Assembly (NCBI RefSeq): GCF_019457615.1
Contig: NZ_CP080414.1
Span: forward strand, 4,227,501-4,291,500
Source of the DNA: Shewanella zhangzhouensis
Lineage (GTDB): Bacteria > Pseudomonadota > Gammaproteobacteria > Enterobacterales > Shewanellaceae
Length of the DNA: 64,000 nucleotides
Reading direction: 5' to 3'
The notes under the pieces were generated by a model that was not told the origin of the DNA, made no database searches, and saw only the letters and a program-made list of their open reading frames with translations. Positions 26,124 through 34,114 of this stretch are shown one piece after another. Both the position numbers and the translations under genes were made by a program. Positions within the stretch are counted from its first letter, which is position 1; every line of letters starts with the position of its first letter.

Positions 26124-26138
26124 TTTACACAGACTTAC
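26124..26138. promoter_or_regulatory. Second CpxR box, opposite orientation
   Basis: TTTACACAGACTTAC is, on the minus strand, GTAAG-N5-GTAAA, one mismatch from consensus. A lone GTAAA follows at 26143. Together with the first box it could serve both divergent promoters. Confidence 0.65.
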
Positions 26139-26200
26139 AAAGGTAAAACACCCATTGACGTACGGCTGGTTATACTGGGAGTCCTGATCCCGGAGGTTAA

Positions 26201-26887
26201 ATGAATCACTTGTTGCTTGTTGATGACGATCCAGGTTTGTCTGAGCTGTTAAAAGAATTGCTGGAGCTGGAAGGTTTTGTCCTCACTCTCGCCCACGATG
26301 GCGCCGAAGGACTCAGCAAGGCCGTCAGCAGCCACTTTGATCTCATTCTGCTGGATGTGATGCTGCCGAAATTGAATGGCTTTGAAGTGCTTAAGCAGCT
26401 ACGTAACCACAAGCAAACGCCGGTGCTTATGCTTACCGCCCGCGGTGATGATATCGACCGGGTCGTGGGGCTTGAAATCGGCGCCGACGACTATCTGCCC
26501 AAGCCCTTCAACGACCGTGAATTGGTGGCCCGCATCCGCGCCATTTTGCGGCGGGCTCAGCCGGGCACGCCACAGAGTCATGTCCCGGAAGAGATACAAC
26601 TTGGTGACCTGAAGTTGGACCCCAGCCGCCAGGAAGCCTGGTGCGCCCAGAGCCTTATCAACCTGACAGGTACCGAATTCGCCCTGCTGTTACAGCTGGC
26701 GTCCCAGGCGGGCGAGCTGGTGAGTAAAGAAACCCTGAGTGAAACCGTACTCGGCAAGCGCCTGATGCCCTTTGACCGCAGCCTCGATATGCACCTGTCG
26801 AACCTGCGCAAAAAGCTGCCCGAGCGCAGCGATGGTCGCCCCAGGGTAAAAACCATCCGCGGTAAGGGATACATCTGGCTGAAATGA
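26201..26887 (+). CDS. cpxR: Response regulator CpxR
   Basis: The 228-residue OmpR/PhoB-type regulator has an acidic pocket (VDDDPG) and phospho-acceptor Asp52 (LLDVMLPKLNG). The conserved Lys is in YLPKPF, and a C-terminal winged helix is present (RSLDMHLSNLRKKLPE, TIRGKGYIWL). CGGAGG precedes the ATG. It overlaps cpxA by 4 bp. Envelope stress activates it through CpxA, and it binds the boxes upstream. Confidence 0.95.
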   Translation: MNHLLLVDDDPGLSELLKELLELEGFVLTLAHDGAEGLSKAVSSHFDLILLDVMLPKLNGFEVLKQLRNHKQTPVLMLTARGDDIDRVVGLEIGADDYLPKPFNDRELVARIRAILRRAQPGTPQSHVPEEIQLGDLKLDPSRQEAWCAQSLINLTGTEFALLLQLASQAGELVSKETLSETVLGKRLMPFDRSLDMHLSNLRKKLPERSDGRPRVKTIRGKGYIWLK

Positions 26888-28245
26888 ACACCCACACCCT
26901 GCCCAATCGCCTCTTTATCAAACTGCTGCTCGGCTTCTGGCTGTGCAGCTCTGTGGTGCTGGTTGCCGTTGGCAGCCTGCCGCTGCTGCAGCAGCGGCAG
27001 GAATCCACCCCTATCCCCAAAGAGCTGCAACAGAGTCTGGATAAGATCGCCAAGGCGATTGAGCGGGAGCCCGAACTGATGGAGCCAGAGCGGATGCGGC
27101 GCTGGGAGCGTTCGCGTCACACCGATGGCAAGCCCATGCGGGTGTTTATCACCAATGAGGAAGGCCGTATTCTCGGGGAACGCCAACCCCGCTCCCTGCG
27201 TAAATTTATTTTGCTCGCCGAAGAAGCCGAGCGCCCCATCATGTACCAGTTCCGGGATGAAATGGTGTTTGGCCCCAAAGAGTTCCATGTCGACGGCAAG
27301 GAATACCGCCTCTATGGCCGGGTTCCAGGGCAACATCCCCGGCCACTGTTTTTGTTTTTTATCGAGCACAAACTGCTGACCCTGGGGCTGGCGGTGTTGG
27401 TCTCGGGTCTCCTGTGCGGCCTGCTGGCCTGGCACCTTGGCAGACCGCTTAAGATGCTCAAACAGAGCGCCGATGCCCTGGCCCGGGGCGACCTTGGCAG
27501 CCGGGTCGATAAAGCCACCCTGAATCGCCGCGACGAACTGGGCCAGCTCGGGCATGCCTTTAACGCCATGGCTGAAGCCATAGAGCAGCAGGTTAACAAT
27601 CAGCAGCGGCTGATGGGGGACATCAGCCACGAGCTGCGCACCCCACTGACCCGGCTGCAACTGGCGCTGGCACTGGCACGAAAACGCGGTCAGGACAGCA
27701 ATGAGCTTAGCCGTATTGCCCATGAGGCCGAGCAGCTCGATGCCCTGATAGCCGAGCTGCTGACACTCTCCCGGGTGACCATGGGCGCCACCGAAGCCAA
27801 AGTTGACTGCGAACTTGCCGAGACGCTCGGCCAGGTATTGGATGATGCGGAATTTGAAGCCAGCGAGTGTGGCAAACATCTGGCCATTGAGATGGACGAC
27901 AACCTGCGCCTGAGCCACAGCCCCAAGTTGCTGGCGCGGGCGGTGGAAAATCTGCTGCGTAACGCCATCCGCTACGCCAAGCTGCAGGTCAGTCTCACGG
28001 TGGCAGACTCGTCAACTCAGGTCGAGATCCAAATCTGCGACGATGGCCCCGGCGTGGATGAAGTCGAACTCGAAGCCATCTTCCGTCCTTTTTATCGCAC
28101 CGATAAGTCCCGCGAGCGAGAAAGCGGCGGCTGGGGGCTTGGCCTTGCCATTACCGCGGCGGCCATTGAAGCCCAGGGCGGCAGTATCAGCGCCCAAAAC
28201 AGGCCAACCGGCGGCCTGTGCGTGACGATTCAATTACCGCGTTAG
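26884..28245 (+). CDS. cpxA: Sensor histidine kinase CpxA
   Basis: The 453-residue inner-membrane kinase has one helix at about residues 12-35 and another at about 163-185, which flank a periplasmic sensor domain. A HAMP domain follows, then His249 in GDISHELRTPLTRLQLAL and the ATPase boxes CDDGPGVDEVELEAIF and GGWGLGLAITAAAIEAQGG. It is coupled to cpxR by ATGA overlap. It senses misfolded envelope protein and is held off by CpxP, encoded divergently here. Confidence 0.94.
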   Translation: MNTHTLPNRLFIKLLLGFWLCSSVVLVAVGSLPLLQQRQESTPIPKELQQSLDKIAKAIEREPELMEPERMRRWERSRHTDGKPMRVFITNEEGRILGERQPRSLRKFILLAEEAERPIMYQFRDEMVFGPKEFHVDGKEYRLYGRVPGQHPRPLFLFFIEHKLLTLGLAVLVSGLLCGLLAWHLGRPLKMLKQSADALARGDLGSRVDKATLNRRDELGQLGHAFNAMAEAIEQQVNNQQRLMGDISHELRTPLTRLQLALALARKRGQDSNELSRIAHEAEQLDALIAELLTLSRVTMGATEAKVDCELAETLGQVLDDAEFEASECGKHLAIEMDDNLRLSHSPKLLARAVENLLRNAIRYAKLQVSLTVADSSTQVEIQICDDGPGVDEVELEAIFRPFYRTDKSRERESGGWGLGLAITAAAIEAQGGSISAQNRPTGGLCVTIQLPR

Positions 28246-28266
28246 CAGCTTGCGAGAGGCTTTCCG

Positions 28267-30045
28267 CTAACTGTCGGTGCGCTTAAGGCTGCGGTAAATC
28301 AGGTTGCGGCTTACCCCAAGACGGCGAGCCGCTTCACTGATATTGCCGTCGCACTCAGAGAGCGTTGTCTGAATACGGCCATCAAGCCCGGCCTTAAGGC
28401 TCGGCTCAGAAGCTGATTGCACCTCTTGGCCCTGCATCAGTGTCCGCCTGTGGGCATCACTCAAGTGCGCCTCACTAAGTTCGCGCTCCCCTTCAGCCAT
28501 CAGGCAGGCAACCTGCATCAGGTTATCCAGCTCCCGAAGGTTCCCCGGCCAGCCATAGGCCTCCAGCAATGCCAGTAACTTCGGGCACAGCCGCTGCTCA
28601 TCCCCCGGCGGATTGACCCGATACTGGCGGTGAAGCTTGTGGATCAGCCGCGATTTATCTGCCCGTTGCCTCAATGGCGGCAGGCTGACCTGCAGACCGT
28701 TGAGGCGAAAATACAGGTCCTCACGAAAACGGCCATCACGTACCATGGCAGCCAAATCCATGTGGGTAGCCGCCACCACCTGAATGTCCACCCTGTGGCT
28801 TTTAAGGCCGCCCACAGGGGTCACTTCCCGCTCCTGCAGTACCCGCAACAACCGGCCCTGAGCCGCCAGCGGCAGCTCACCGATTTCATCCAGAAACAGA
28901 AAGCCGCCATCGGCCTGACGCACCTTGCCAAGGTGCCCCTGACGGGCTGCGCCGGTAAAGGCGCCGCCCTGATAACCAAAAAGCTCGGCCTCGATCAGCT
29001 CGGCGGGCAAGGCAGCACAGTTAACCGCCACCAGCTCACCATCGAGGCGACTGTCCTGATACAGCTGGCGCACGAAGTGCTCTTTACCCACCCCGGTTTC
29101 CCCCTGCACCAACAGCGGGATCTTGCGGCTAACGACCTTGCGCGCCTGCTGCCAGGCGGTTTCCAGCTGTGGGTCGTGGAATCGCAGCGGCTTGATACCG
29201 TGCAAACTGCTGGCCTTATTGGTTGGAATCGACAAGGCGCCCTCGCCAATGGCCGAGGTGGCCAAATGCAGCTCGCCGCGAAGGCACTGCGCCTGCTGTG
29301 CCTGCCAGTCATCCCCCAACAGCTCGCCCAGTTGCATACCGGGCGAGGCGCCGCCCAGATACTGGCGGGCCATGGGGTTAAGCCCAAGCAAACGGCCATC
29401 GTCATCGGCAATCAGAATGCCCTGCCAGCCGGAGCTCAGAAGCTGTCGACTGGCGGCCAAATCCACCCGAAAACGGCCACCGGGCAGCGCGCACAGAAGC
29501 GCAGTTTCCACCTGCTGCGCCAGGCTGGAGATAAGCAATAAGGTTTGCTGGTTATGCTTGAGCCGCTCGGAGGTGATGTCGAGGGCACCAATCAGCTCGC
29601 CGGACGGCGAAAAAATCGGGCTGGCGGTGCAGCTCATAAAACGGTGGGGGCGGCAAAAGTGTTGCTCACCCACCACTGAGAGGGCTTCTTTGGCCTTAAG
29701 CGCTGTGCCTATGGCATTGGTACCCTTGTGCTCTTCGAGCCAATTTACGCCGCAGTCCAGCGCCACGTTGGCGAGCCGGTCGGAGTAGCGCGACAGCCCC
29801 CAGTGGCGCAATACAAAACCCTCGGCGTCCGACAAAATCAGCCTGCTGTCGGTGTGGGCCATCAGACGGGTAAACAGCGGCAGGGCTTCGGATTCCACCA
29901 ATGCGATAAGCTGACGGTGGCGCTCACAGCGCTCATCCAGTTCGACCCGGGAGAGCTTAAGTTCCCCGGGACGGGTTTCACTGAGACCGGCGCCTTCACT
30001 GCGACGCCAGGAGTCGGCAAGCCAGGGCTGTACGGCAGATTTCAT
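28267..30045 (-). CDS. Sigma-54-dependent activator, AcoR type (GAF, AAA+, Fis HTH)
   Basis: The start is ATG 30045 (MKSAVQPWLADSWRRS), with AGGAG upstream; the longer frame reads into the intergenic region. An N-terminal GAF-like sensor domain covers about residues 50-200. The AAA+ domain has VQGETGVGKEHFVRQLY, the GAFTGAA loop and GGFLFLDEIGELPL, so it can activate sigma-54. A Fis-type helix-turn-helix is at the end (SEAARRLGVSRNLIYRSLK). The organisation is that of AcoR. It is divergent from an aldehyde dehydrogenase gene with a sigma-54 promoter, its likely target. Confidence 0.9.
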   Translation of the reverse strand: MKSAVQPWLADSWRRSEGAGLSETRPGELKLSRVELDERCERHRQLIALVESEALPLFTRLMAHTDSRLILSDAEGFVLRHWGLSRYSDRLANVALDCGVNWLEEHKGTNAIGTALKAKEALSVVGEQHFCRPHRFMSCTASPIFSPSGELIGALDITSERLKHNQQTLLLISSLAQQVETALLCALPGGRFRVDLAASRQLLSSGWQGILIADDDGRLLGLNPMARQYLGGASPGMQLGELLGDDWQAQQAQCLRGELHLATSAIGEGALSIPTNKASSLHGIKPLRFHDPQLETAWQQARKVVSRKIPLLVQGETGVGKEHFVRQLYQDSRLDGELVAVNCAALPAELIEAELFGYQGGAFTGAARQGHLGKVRQADGGFLFLDEIGELPLAAQGRLLRVLQEREVTPVGGLKSHRVDIQVVAATHMDLAAMVRDGRFREDLYFRLNGLQVSLPPLRQRADKSRLIHKLHRQYRVNPPGDEQRLCPKLLALLEAYGWPGNLRELDNLMQVACLMAEGERELSEAHLSDAHRRTLMQGQEVQSASEPSLKAGLDGRIQTTLSECDGNISEAARRLGVSRNLIYRSLKRTDS

Positions 30046-30218
30046 CTGTGTGCTCCTGTGTTCCGTTTCGGCACAGTCACTTATAACAACTGTACCAAGG
30101 CGCAACAATACGACTTCGGTCGCCACGCCAATCCCTCGGCCGACCCGCTGCTGCGTATATTCGAAAATAAGATTTTCATCATACTGTTAGGCCGATTTGA
30201 CGACAAGTTGAACAATTA

Positions 30219-30234
30219 TGGCCCATCCTTTGCG
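30219..30234 (+). promoter_or_regulatory. Sigma-54 promoter of the aldehyde dehydrogenase gene
   Basis: TGGCCCATCCTTTGCG has the invariant GG and GC at the right 10-base spacing and TTGC at -12. It lies about 90 bp before the start codon, beside a divergent sigma-54 activator gene. Confidence 0.75.
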
Positions 30235-30241
30235 ATAGAGG

Positions 30242-30277
30242 TTGTTCACCGACGGGCCGATTGCACCGTCGGAACAA
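30242..30277. other. Inverted repeat at the start of the aldehyde dehydrogenase transcript
   Basis: TTGTT..CCGACGG and CCGTCGGAACAA pair across a 10-base loop. It falls at or just after the predicted start of transcription, so it could be an RNA hairpin or a regulator site. Confidence 0.55.
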
Positions 30278-30320
30278 TCACAACAACAAGACACTCTCAA
30301 CAGCAAAAAAGGACAAGCAG

Positions 30321-31841
30321 ATGATTTACAGCGCTCCGGGCACAGCGGGTGCCATCGCTTCATTCAAGGCCAGATACGACAACTTTATTGGCGGCAAGTG
30401 GGTGCCCCCCGTGGGTGGCGAGTACTTTGATAACGTCTCGCCTGTGGATGGCAAGGTGTTCTGTCAGGCAGCCCGTTCAGACTATCGCGACATCGAGCTC
30501 GCCCTTGATGCCGCCCATGCCGCCAAAGACAGCTGGGGCAAAACCTCGGTGACTGAGCGCAGCAATCTGCTTTTGAAAATCGCCGACCGGGTCGAGCAGC
30601 ATCTGGAGCGTCTCGCCGTGGTGGAAACCTGGGAAAACGGCAAAGCGGTGCGCGAAACCCTGAACGCCGACCTGCCGCTGTTTGTTGACCACTTCCGCTA
30701 TTTCGCCGGTTGTATCCGCGCCCAGGAAGGCAGCGCAGCAGACCTCGATGCCAATACCGTGAGCTACCACTTCCCCGAGCCTTTGGGCGTGGTCGGGCAA
30801 ATCATTCCCTGGAACTTCCCACTGCTGATGGCGGCCTGGAAAATCGCCCCGGCGTTGGCGGCGGGTAACTGCGTCGTGCTCAAGCCTGCCGAACAAACAC
30901 CGGCCTCCATCATGGTGCTTCTGGAAACCATCGAAGATCTGCTGCCCCCCGGCGTACTCAACGTGGTCAATGGATTTGGCGCCGAAGCAGGCGCTGCCCT
31001 CGCCACCAGCAAACGCATCGCCAAACTGGCCTTCACCGGCTCCACCGAAGTGGGCAACCATATCCTCAAGTGCGCCGCCGAAAACCTCATTCCCTCCACG
31101 GTGGAACTTGGGGGCAAGTCACCCAACATCTACTTTGCCGATGTGATGAGCCACGAAGACAACTACCTCGACAAGGCCATCGAGGGGATGTTGCTGGCCT
31201 TCTTCAACCAGGGCGAAGTGTGCACCTGCCCAAGCCGGGTATTGGTGCAGGAGTCCATCTACGATGCCTTTATCGAAAAGGTACTCGCCCGCGCCAAGAC
31301 CATACGTCAGGGCAGCCCGCTGGATACTGACACCCAGGTGGGTGCACAGGCGTCCCGCGAGCAGTACGACAAGATCCTGGGCTATCTGGACATTGGCCGT
31401 GCCGAAGGCGCCAAGGTGTTGATGGGCGGCGAAATCAACCTGCAGGATGGCCCCGAAAAAGGCGGCTACTACATCCAGCCCACCATCCTCAAGGGCCACA
31501 ACAAGATGCGGGTGTTCCAGGAAGAAATCTTTGGCCCCGTGGTTTCTGTTACCACCTTCAAGGACGAAGCTGAAGCACTGGCCATTGCCAACGACACCCA
31601 GTATGGCCTCGGTGCCGGTGTCTGGACCCGGGATATGAATCTCGCCCAGCGCATGGGCCGCGGCATTCAGGCCGGACGGGTGTGGATTAACTGCTACCAC
31701 GCCTACCCTGCCCACGCCGCCTTTGGTGGCTATAAAAAGTCGGGAATTGGCCGCGAGACCCACAAGATGATGCTGTCGCACTACCAGAACACCAAAAACC
31801 TGCTGGTGAGCTTCGACACCAATCCGCTGGGCTTCTTCTAA
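30321..31841 (+). CDS. NAD-dependent aldehyde dehydrogenase, ExaC/AldB type
   Basis: The start is ATG 30321 (MIYSAPGTAG), with AAAAAGGAC before it; the upstream in-frame codons are leader. The 506-residue ALDH has N164 (IIPWNFPLLM), the general base E262 (VELGGKSPN), the catalytic C301 (FFNQGEVCTC) and EEIFGPVVSV. It oxidises aldehydes such as acetaldehyde to acids in the cytosol. The double cysteine CTC and close overall form fit ExaC-like enzymes used in alcohol catabolism. The AcoR-like activator is divergent. Confidence 0.92.
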   Translation: MIYSAPGTAGAIASFKARYDNFIGGKWVPPVGGEYFDNVSPVDGKVFCQAARSDYRDIELALDAAHAAKDSWGKTSVTERSNLLLKIADRVEQHLERLAVVETWENGKAVRETLNADLPLFVDHFRYFAGCIRAQEGSAADLDANTVSYHFPEPLGVVGQIIPWNFPLLMAAWKIAPALAAGNCVVLKPAEQTPASIMVLLETIEDLLPPGVLNVVNGFGAEAGAALATSKRIAKLAFTGSTEVGNHILKCAAENLIPSTVELGGKSPNIYFADVMSHEDNYLDKAIEGMLLAFFNQGEVCTCPSRVLVQESIYDAFIEKVLARAKTIRQGSPLDTDTQVGAQASREQYDKILGYLDIGRAEGAKVLMGGEINLQDGPEKGGYYIQPTILKGHNKMRVFQEEIFGPVVSVTTFKDEAEALAIANDTQYGLGAGVWTRDMNLAQRMGRGIQAGRVWINCYHAYPAHAAFGGYKKSGIGRETHKMMLSHYQNTKNLLVSFDTNPLGFF

Positions 31842-31858
31842 ACTTAACCAGCCCTCTC

Positions 31859-31886
31859 AAAACCCCGACCCCGGTCGGGGTTTTGT
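31859..31886 (+). terminator. Terminator after the aldehyde dehydrogenase gene
   Basis: AAAACCCCGACC and GGTCGGGGTTTT form a 12-bp dyad with a 2-base centre, followed by TTTTGTTT. Confidence 0.9.
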
Positions 31887-31991
31887 TTATGGGAGCCGCA
31901 CGAGAGAAACATTTGGCAAAACTTAAGCGCCTTCTAAATTCGGGCACCTTTTGCTAGGTTAAAACTTTACGCCAAAAGGATGCAGGGACAG

Positions 31992-33047
31992 ATGGCCAAC
32001 CGTTTGGATTCACTCTTGGATGCCTGGCGCAGCGACCCGGATGCCGACTGGGTGCTGGCGGTGATTGCCTCGGTGGAAGGCAGCGCCTACCGAAAATCCG
32101 GGGCCATGATGCTGTTTCACCCCTCGGGGCCAAGCCTTGGCATGTTAAGCGGCGGTTGCCTTGAGGCTGACCTTCGCCGTCAGGCCCAAAAGGCGCTGGC
32201 GGGACACTGCGCCGTGCTCGGCCGTTACGATGCCAGAGACGAAACCGACGCCAGCTACCGCCTCGGCTGCGGCGGCCTGGTGGATATACTGCTGCTGCCG
32301 TTAACTGCGGCGAATCAGCAACTACAATTCGCCGCCATGGCAGAGGCGCTCGCCAGCGGCAACCCAGGCTTTTGGTGCCTCGAATTGCCGCAAAACCGCG
32401 CCCCTGCCGACAGTCTTCGCGCACACTTTTATCCGGAAGCCGACGCGCCTTTTCCTGCGGCCGATTTCAGCCGTCCCGGCCGCTTACTGCTCAATCCGCA
32501 AACCGACAACCATGGATCAGAACTTCTGGTCGTGCCGGTTCGCCCAAGGCCACATCTGGCCATCTTCGGTGGCGGCATGGATGCACGGCCACTGGCACAA
32601 ATGGCGCGCCAGCTTGAGTGGCGCATCAGCGTTGTCGACCCGCGCACCAGCTATGCCCGCCCCTGCGACTTTGATGGCTGTGAGCTCATTAAAGCCCCAG
32701 CCGATGGGCTAACGTCTGACTTTCTTGCCAGCATTGATATGGCGGTGGTGATGCACCACAGCCTCGAACTCGATGCCGCTATTTTGCCCAAACTCAGTTC
32801 CTTGCCACTTCAGTATCTGGCGCTCCTTGGACCGCGCCACCGGGGCGAGAAACTGTTAAACACGGCAGGCATGGGCTGGGACGATTTTTGCTGTCCACCG
32901 GCAAGCCCAGCCGGAATCGATTTGGGCGGCGAGCTGCCCGCCGACATTGCCCTGTCGATACTCGCCGCCTGCCAGGCAAGCCTGCATGGCAAACCCAACT
33001 ATCACAAACACAGCCATCACAAACACAGCAATGGAGGCCTTGGATGA
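31992..33047 (+). CDS. XdhC/CoxI-family molybdoenzyme maturation factor
   Basis: The start is ATG 31992 (MANRLDSLLDAW), spaced well from AGGGAC; an ATG 12 bases upstream lacks such spacing. The N-terminal XdhC_CoxI domain has SVEGSAYRKSGAMML and GMLSGGCLEADL. A Rossmann domain follows (LAIFGGGMDARPLAQMA). XdhC proteins sulfurate and insert molybdenum cofactor into xanthine-dehydrogenase-type enzymes. The C-terminus is His-rich (HKHSHHKHS), encoded by a 15-bp direct repeat. It overlaps the next gene by 4 bp. Confidence 0.88.
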   Translation: MANRLDSLLDAWRSDPDADWVLAVIASVEGSAYRKSGAMMLFHPSGPSLGMLSGGCLEADLRRQAQKALAGHCAVLGRYDARDETDASYRLGCGGLVDILLLPLTAANQQLQFAAMAEALASGNPGFWCLELPQNRAPADSLRAHFYPEADAPFPAADFSRPGRLLLNPQTDNHGSELLVVPVRPRPHLAIFGGGMDARPLAQMARQLEWRISVVDPRTSYARPCDFDGCELIKAPADGLTSDFLASIDMAVVMHHSLELDAAILPKLSSLPLQYLALLGPRHRGEKLLNTAGMGWDDFCCPPASPAGIDLGGELPADIALSILAACQASLHGKPNYHKHSHHKHSNGGLG

Positions 33048-33655
33048 AACTCTTGCCAGTGCTGTTGGCCGCAGGCGGCTCGCGCCGCTTCGAAGGGGTC
33101 AAGCTCGCCATGCCGCTGCCCGGCGGCACTACCCTGCTTGGCCGTAGCTTTAATGCGCTAAGCCAGGTGCGCAGTAGCTGCGACACCCAAATCCTGCCGG
33201 TGCAGGTATGCCTGGGTGGCCACGCCAAGGCACTGATGCCTCTGCTGCCTTCAGACACAGCCATTATCCCCTCGCCCGCTTGGCAGCTGGGGCTTGGCCA
33301 CAGTATTGCCGCAGTCGCCAACGCGGCGCTCGGCACAGACGCCGATGCCTTGCTGCTGGCCCTTGCGGATCATGCGCTGCTGAGTGCAGAAGACTATGAG
33401 TCCCTTATTCAAAGCTGGCAGGAGTCGGGTAAAACCACTGCCTCCTGGTATCTGGATGCCCCCGGCGCACCGGCGATTTTCAACCGTGCCGACTTTGATG
33501 AGCTCACCCGCCTTTGTGGCGACAGAGGCGCCAAGGGGCTTTTGAAATCATTGCAAAAACAACAACAACTGGGATGGATGGCGCTGCCCGGCGCCAGCAT
33601 AGATATAGACACCCGCGCCGATTTCGGGCGCTTTGTGAGCACAAGGAGCCAGTGA
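33044..33655 (+). CDS. MocA-like molybdenum-cofactor nucleotidyltransferase
   Basis: The start is ATG 33044 (MKLLPVLLAAGGSRRFEGVKL), with GGAGG upstream and ATGA overlap with the xdhC-like stop. The 203-residue protein has the MobA/MocA N-terminus LLAAGGSRRF..K, and ALADHALL corresponds to the metal-binding LxDxP segment in altered form. MocA makes the cytosine-dinucleotide cofactor used by aldehyde-oxidase-type enzymes. The next two genes encode such an enzyme, so it probably serves them. Confidence 0.82.
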   Translation: MKLLPVLLAAGGSRRFEGVKLAMPLPGGTTLLGRSFNALSQVRSSCDTQILPVQVCLGGHAKALMPLLPSDTAIIPSPAWQLGLGHSIAAVANAALGTDADALLLALADHALLSAEDYESLIQSWQESGKTTASWYLDAPGAPAIFNRADFDELTRLCGDRGAKGLLKSLQKQQQLGWMALPGASIDIDTRADFGRFVSTRSQ

Positions 33656-33658
33656 ACC

Positions 33659-34114
33659 ATGACTTCACTTAAGATCAACGGCCGTTTGTTTACTCTGGAC
33701 GCCGACCCCAAAATGCCACTCTTATGGGCGCTTCGGGACCTGATGGGCTTAACCGGCACCAAATATGGCTGCGGCGCGGGGCTTTGCGGCGCCTGCACTG
33801 TGCATGTGGACGGCGAGCCAATGCGCGCCTGCCTCACCAGTATCCAAAGCCTGGAAGGCAAATCGGTGACCACCATCGAGGGCCTCGCTGACGACAAGCT
33901 CAAAGACAGTTGGCGCCGCCACAAGGTGCCCCAGTGCGGCTTTTGTCAGGCGGGCCAGTTGATGTCGGCAGCAGCGCTGGTGAGCAAACATCCTGCCCCC
34001 AGCGACAGCCAGATTGACGAGGCCATGGCAGGCAACCTTTGCCGCTGCGGCACCTACACCCGCATCCGCGCCGCCATCAAGGACTATCAGGGCAAGCAGG
34101 AGGCCAAGTCATGA
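33659..34114 (+). CDS. 2Fe-2S subunit of a molybdenum hydroxylase (IorA type)
   Basis: The 151-residue protein has a plant-ferredoxin cluster motif with C38, C43, C46 and C58 (YGCGAGLCGACTVHVDG). A second cluster domain has C93, C96, C128 and C130 (CGFCQAGQ, NLCRCGTY). This is the standard small subunit of the isoquinoline 1-oxidoreductase and aldehyde-oxidase family. It passes electrons from the Mo subunit. It overlaps the large-subunit gene by 4 bp. Confidence 0.93.
   Translation: MTSLKINGRLFTLDADPKMPLLWALRDLMGLTGTKYGCGAGLCGACTVHVDGEPMRACLTSIQSLEGKSVTTIEGLADDKLKDSWRRHKVPQCGFCQAGQLMSAAALVSKHPAPSDSQIDEAMAGNLCRCGTYTRIRAAIKDYQGKQEAKS

Noticed and set aside
26578..27918. 446-codon antisense frame across cpxRA
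   Set aside because: It overlaps two firmly identified genes in the antisense direction and has no recognisable domain.
28630..29541. 303-codon frame antisense to the AcoR-like gene
   Set aside because: It is a shadow of the GC-rich regulator gene, with low-complexity Gln/His-rich sequence.
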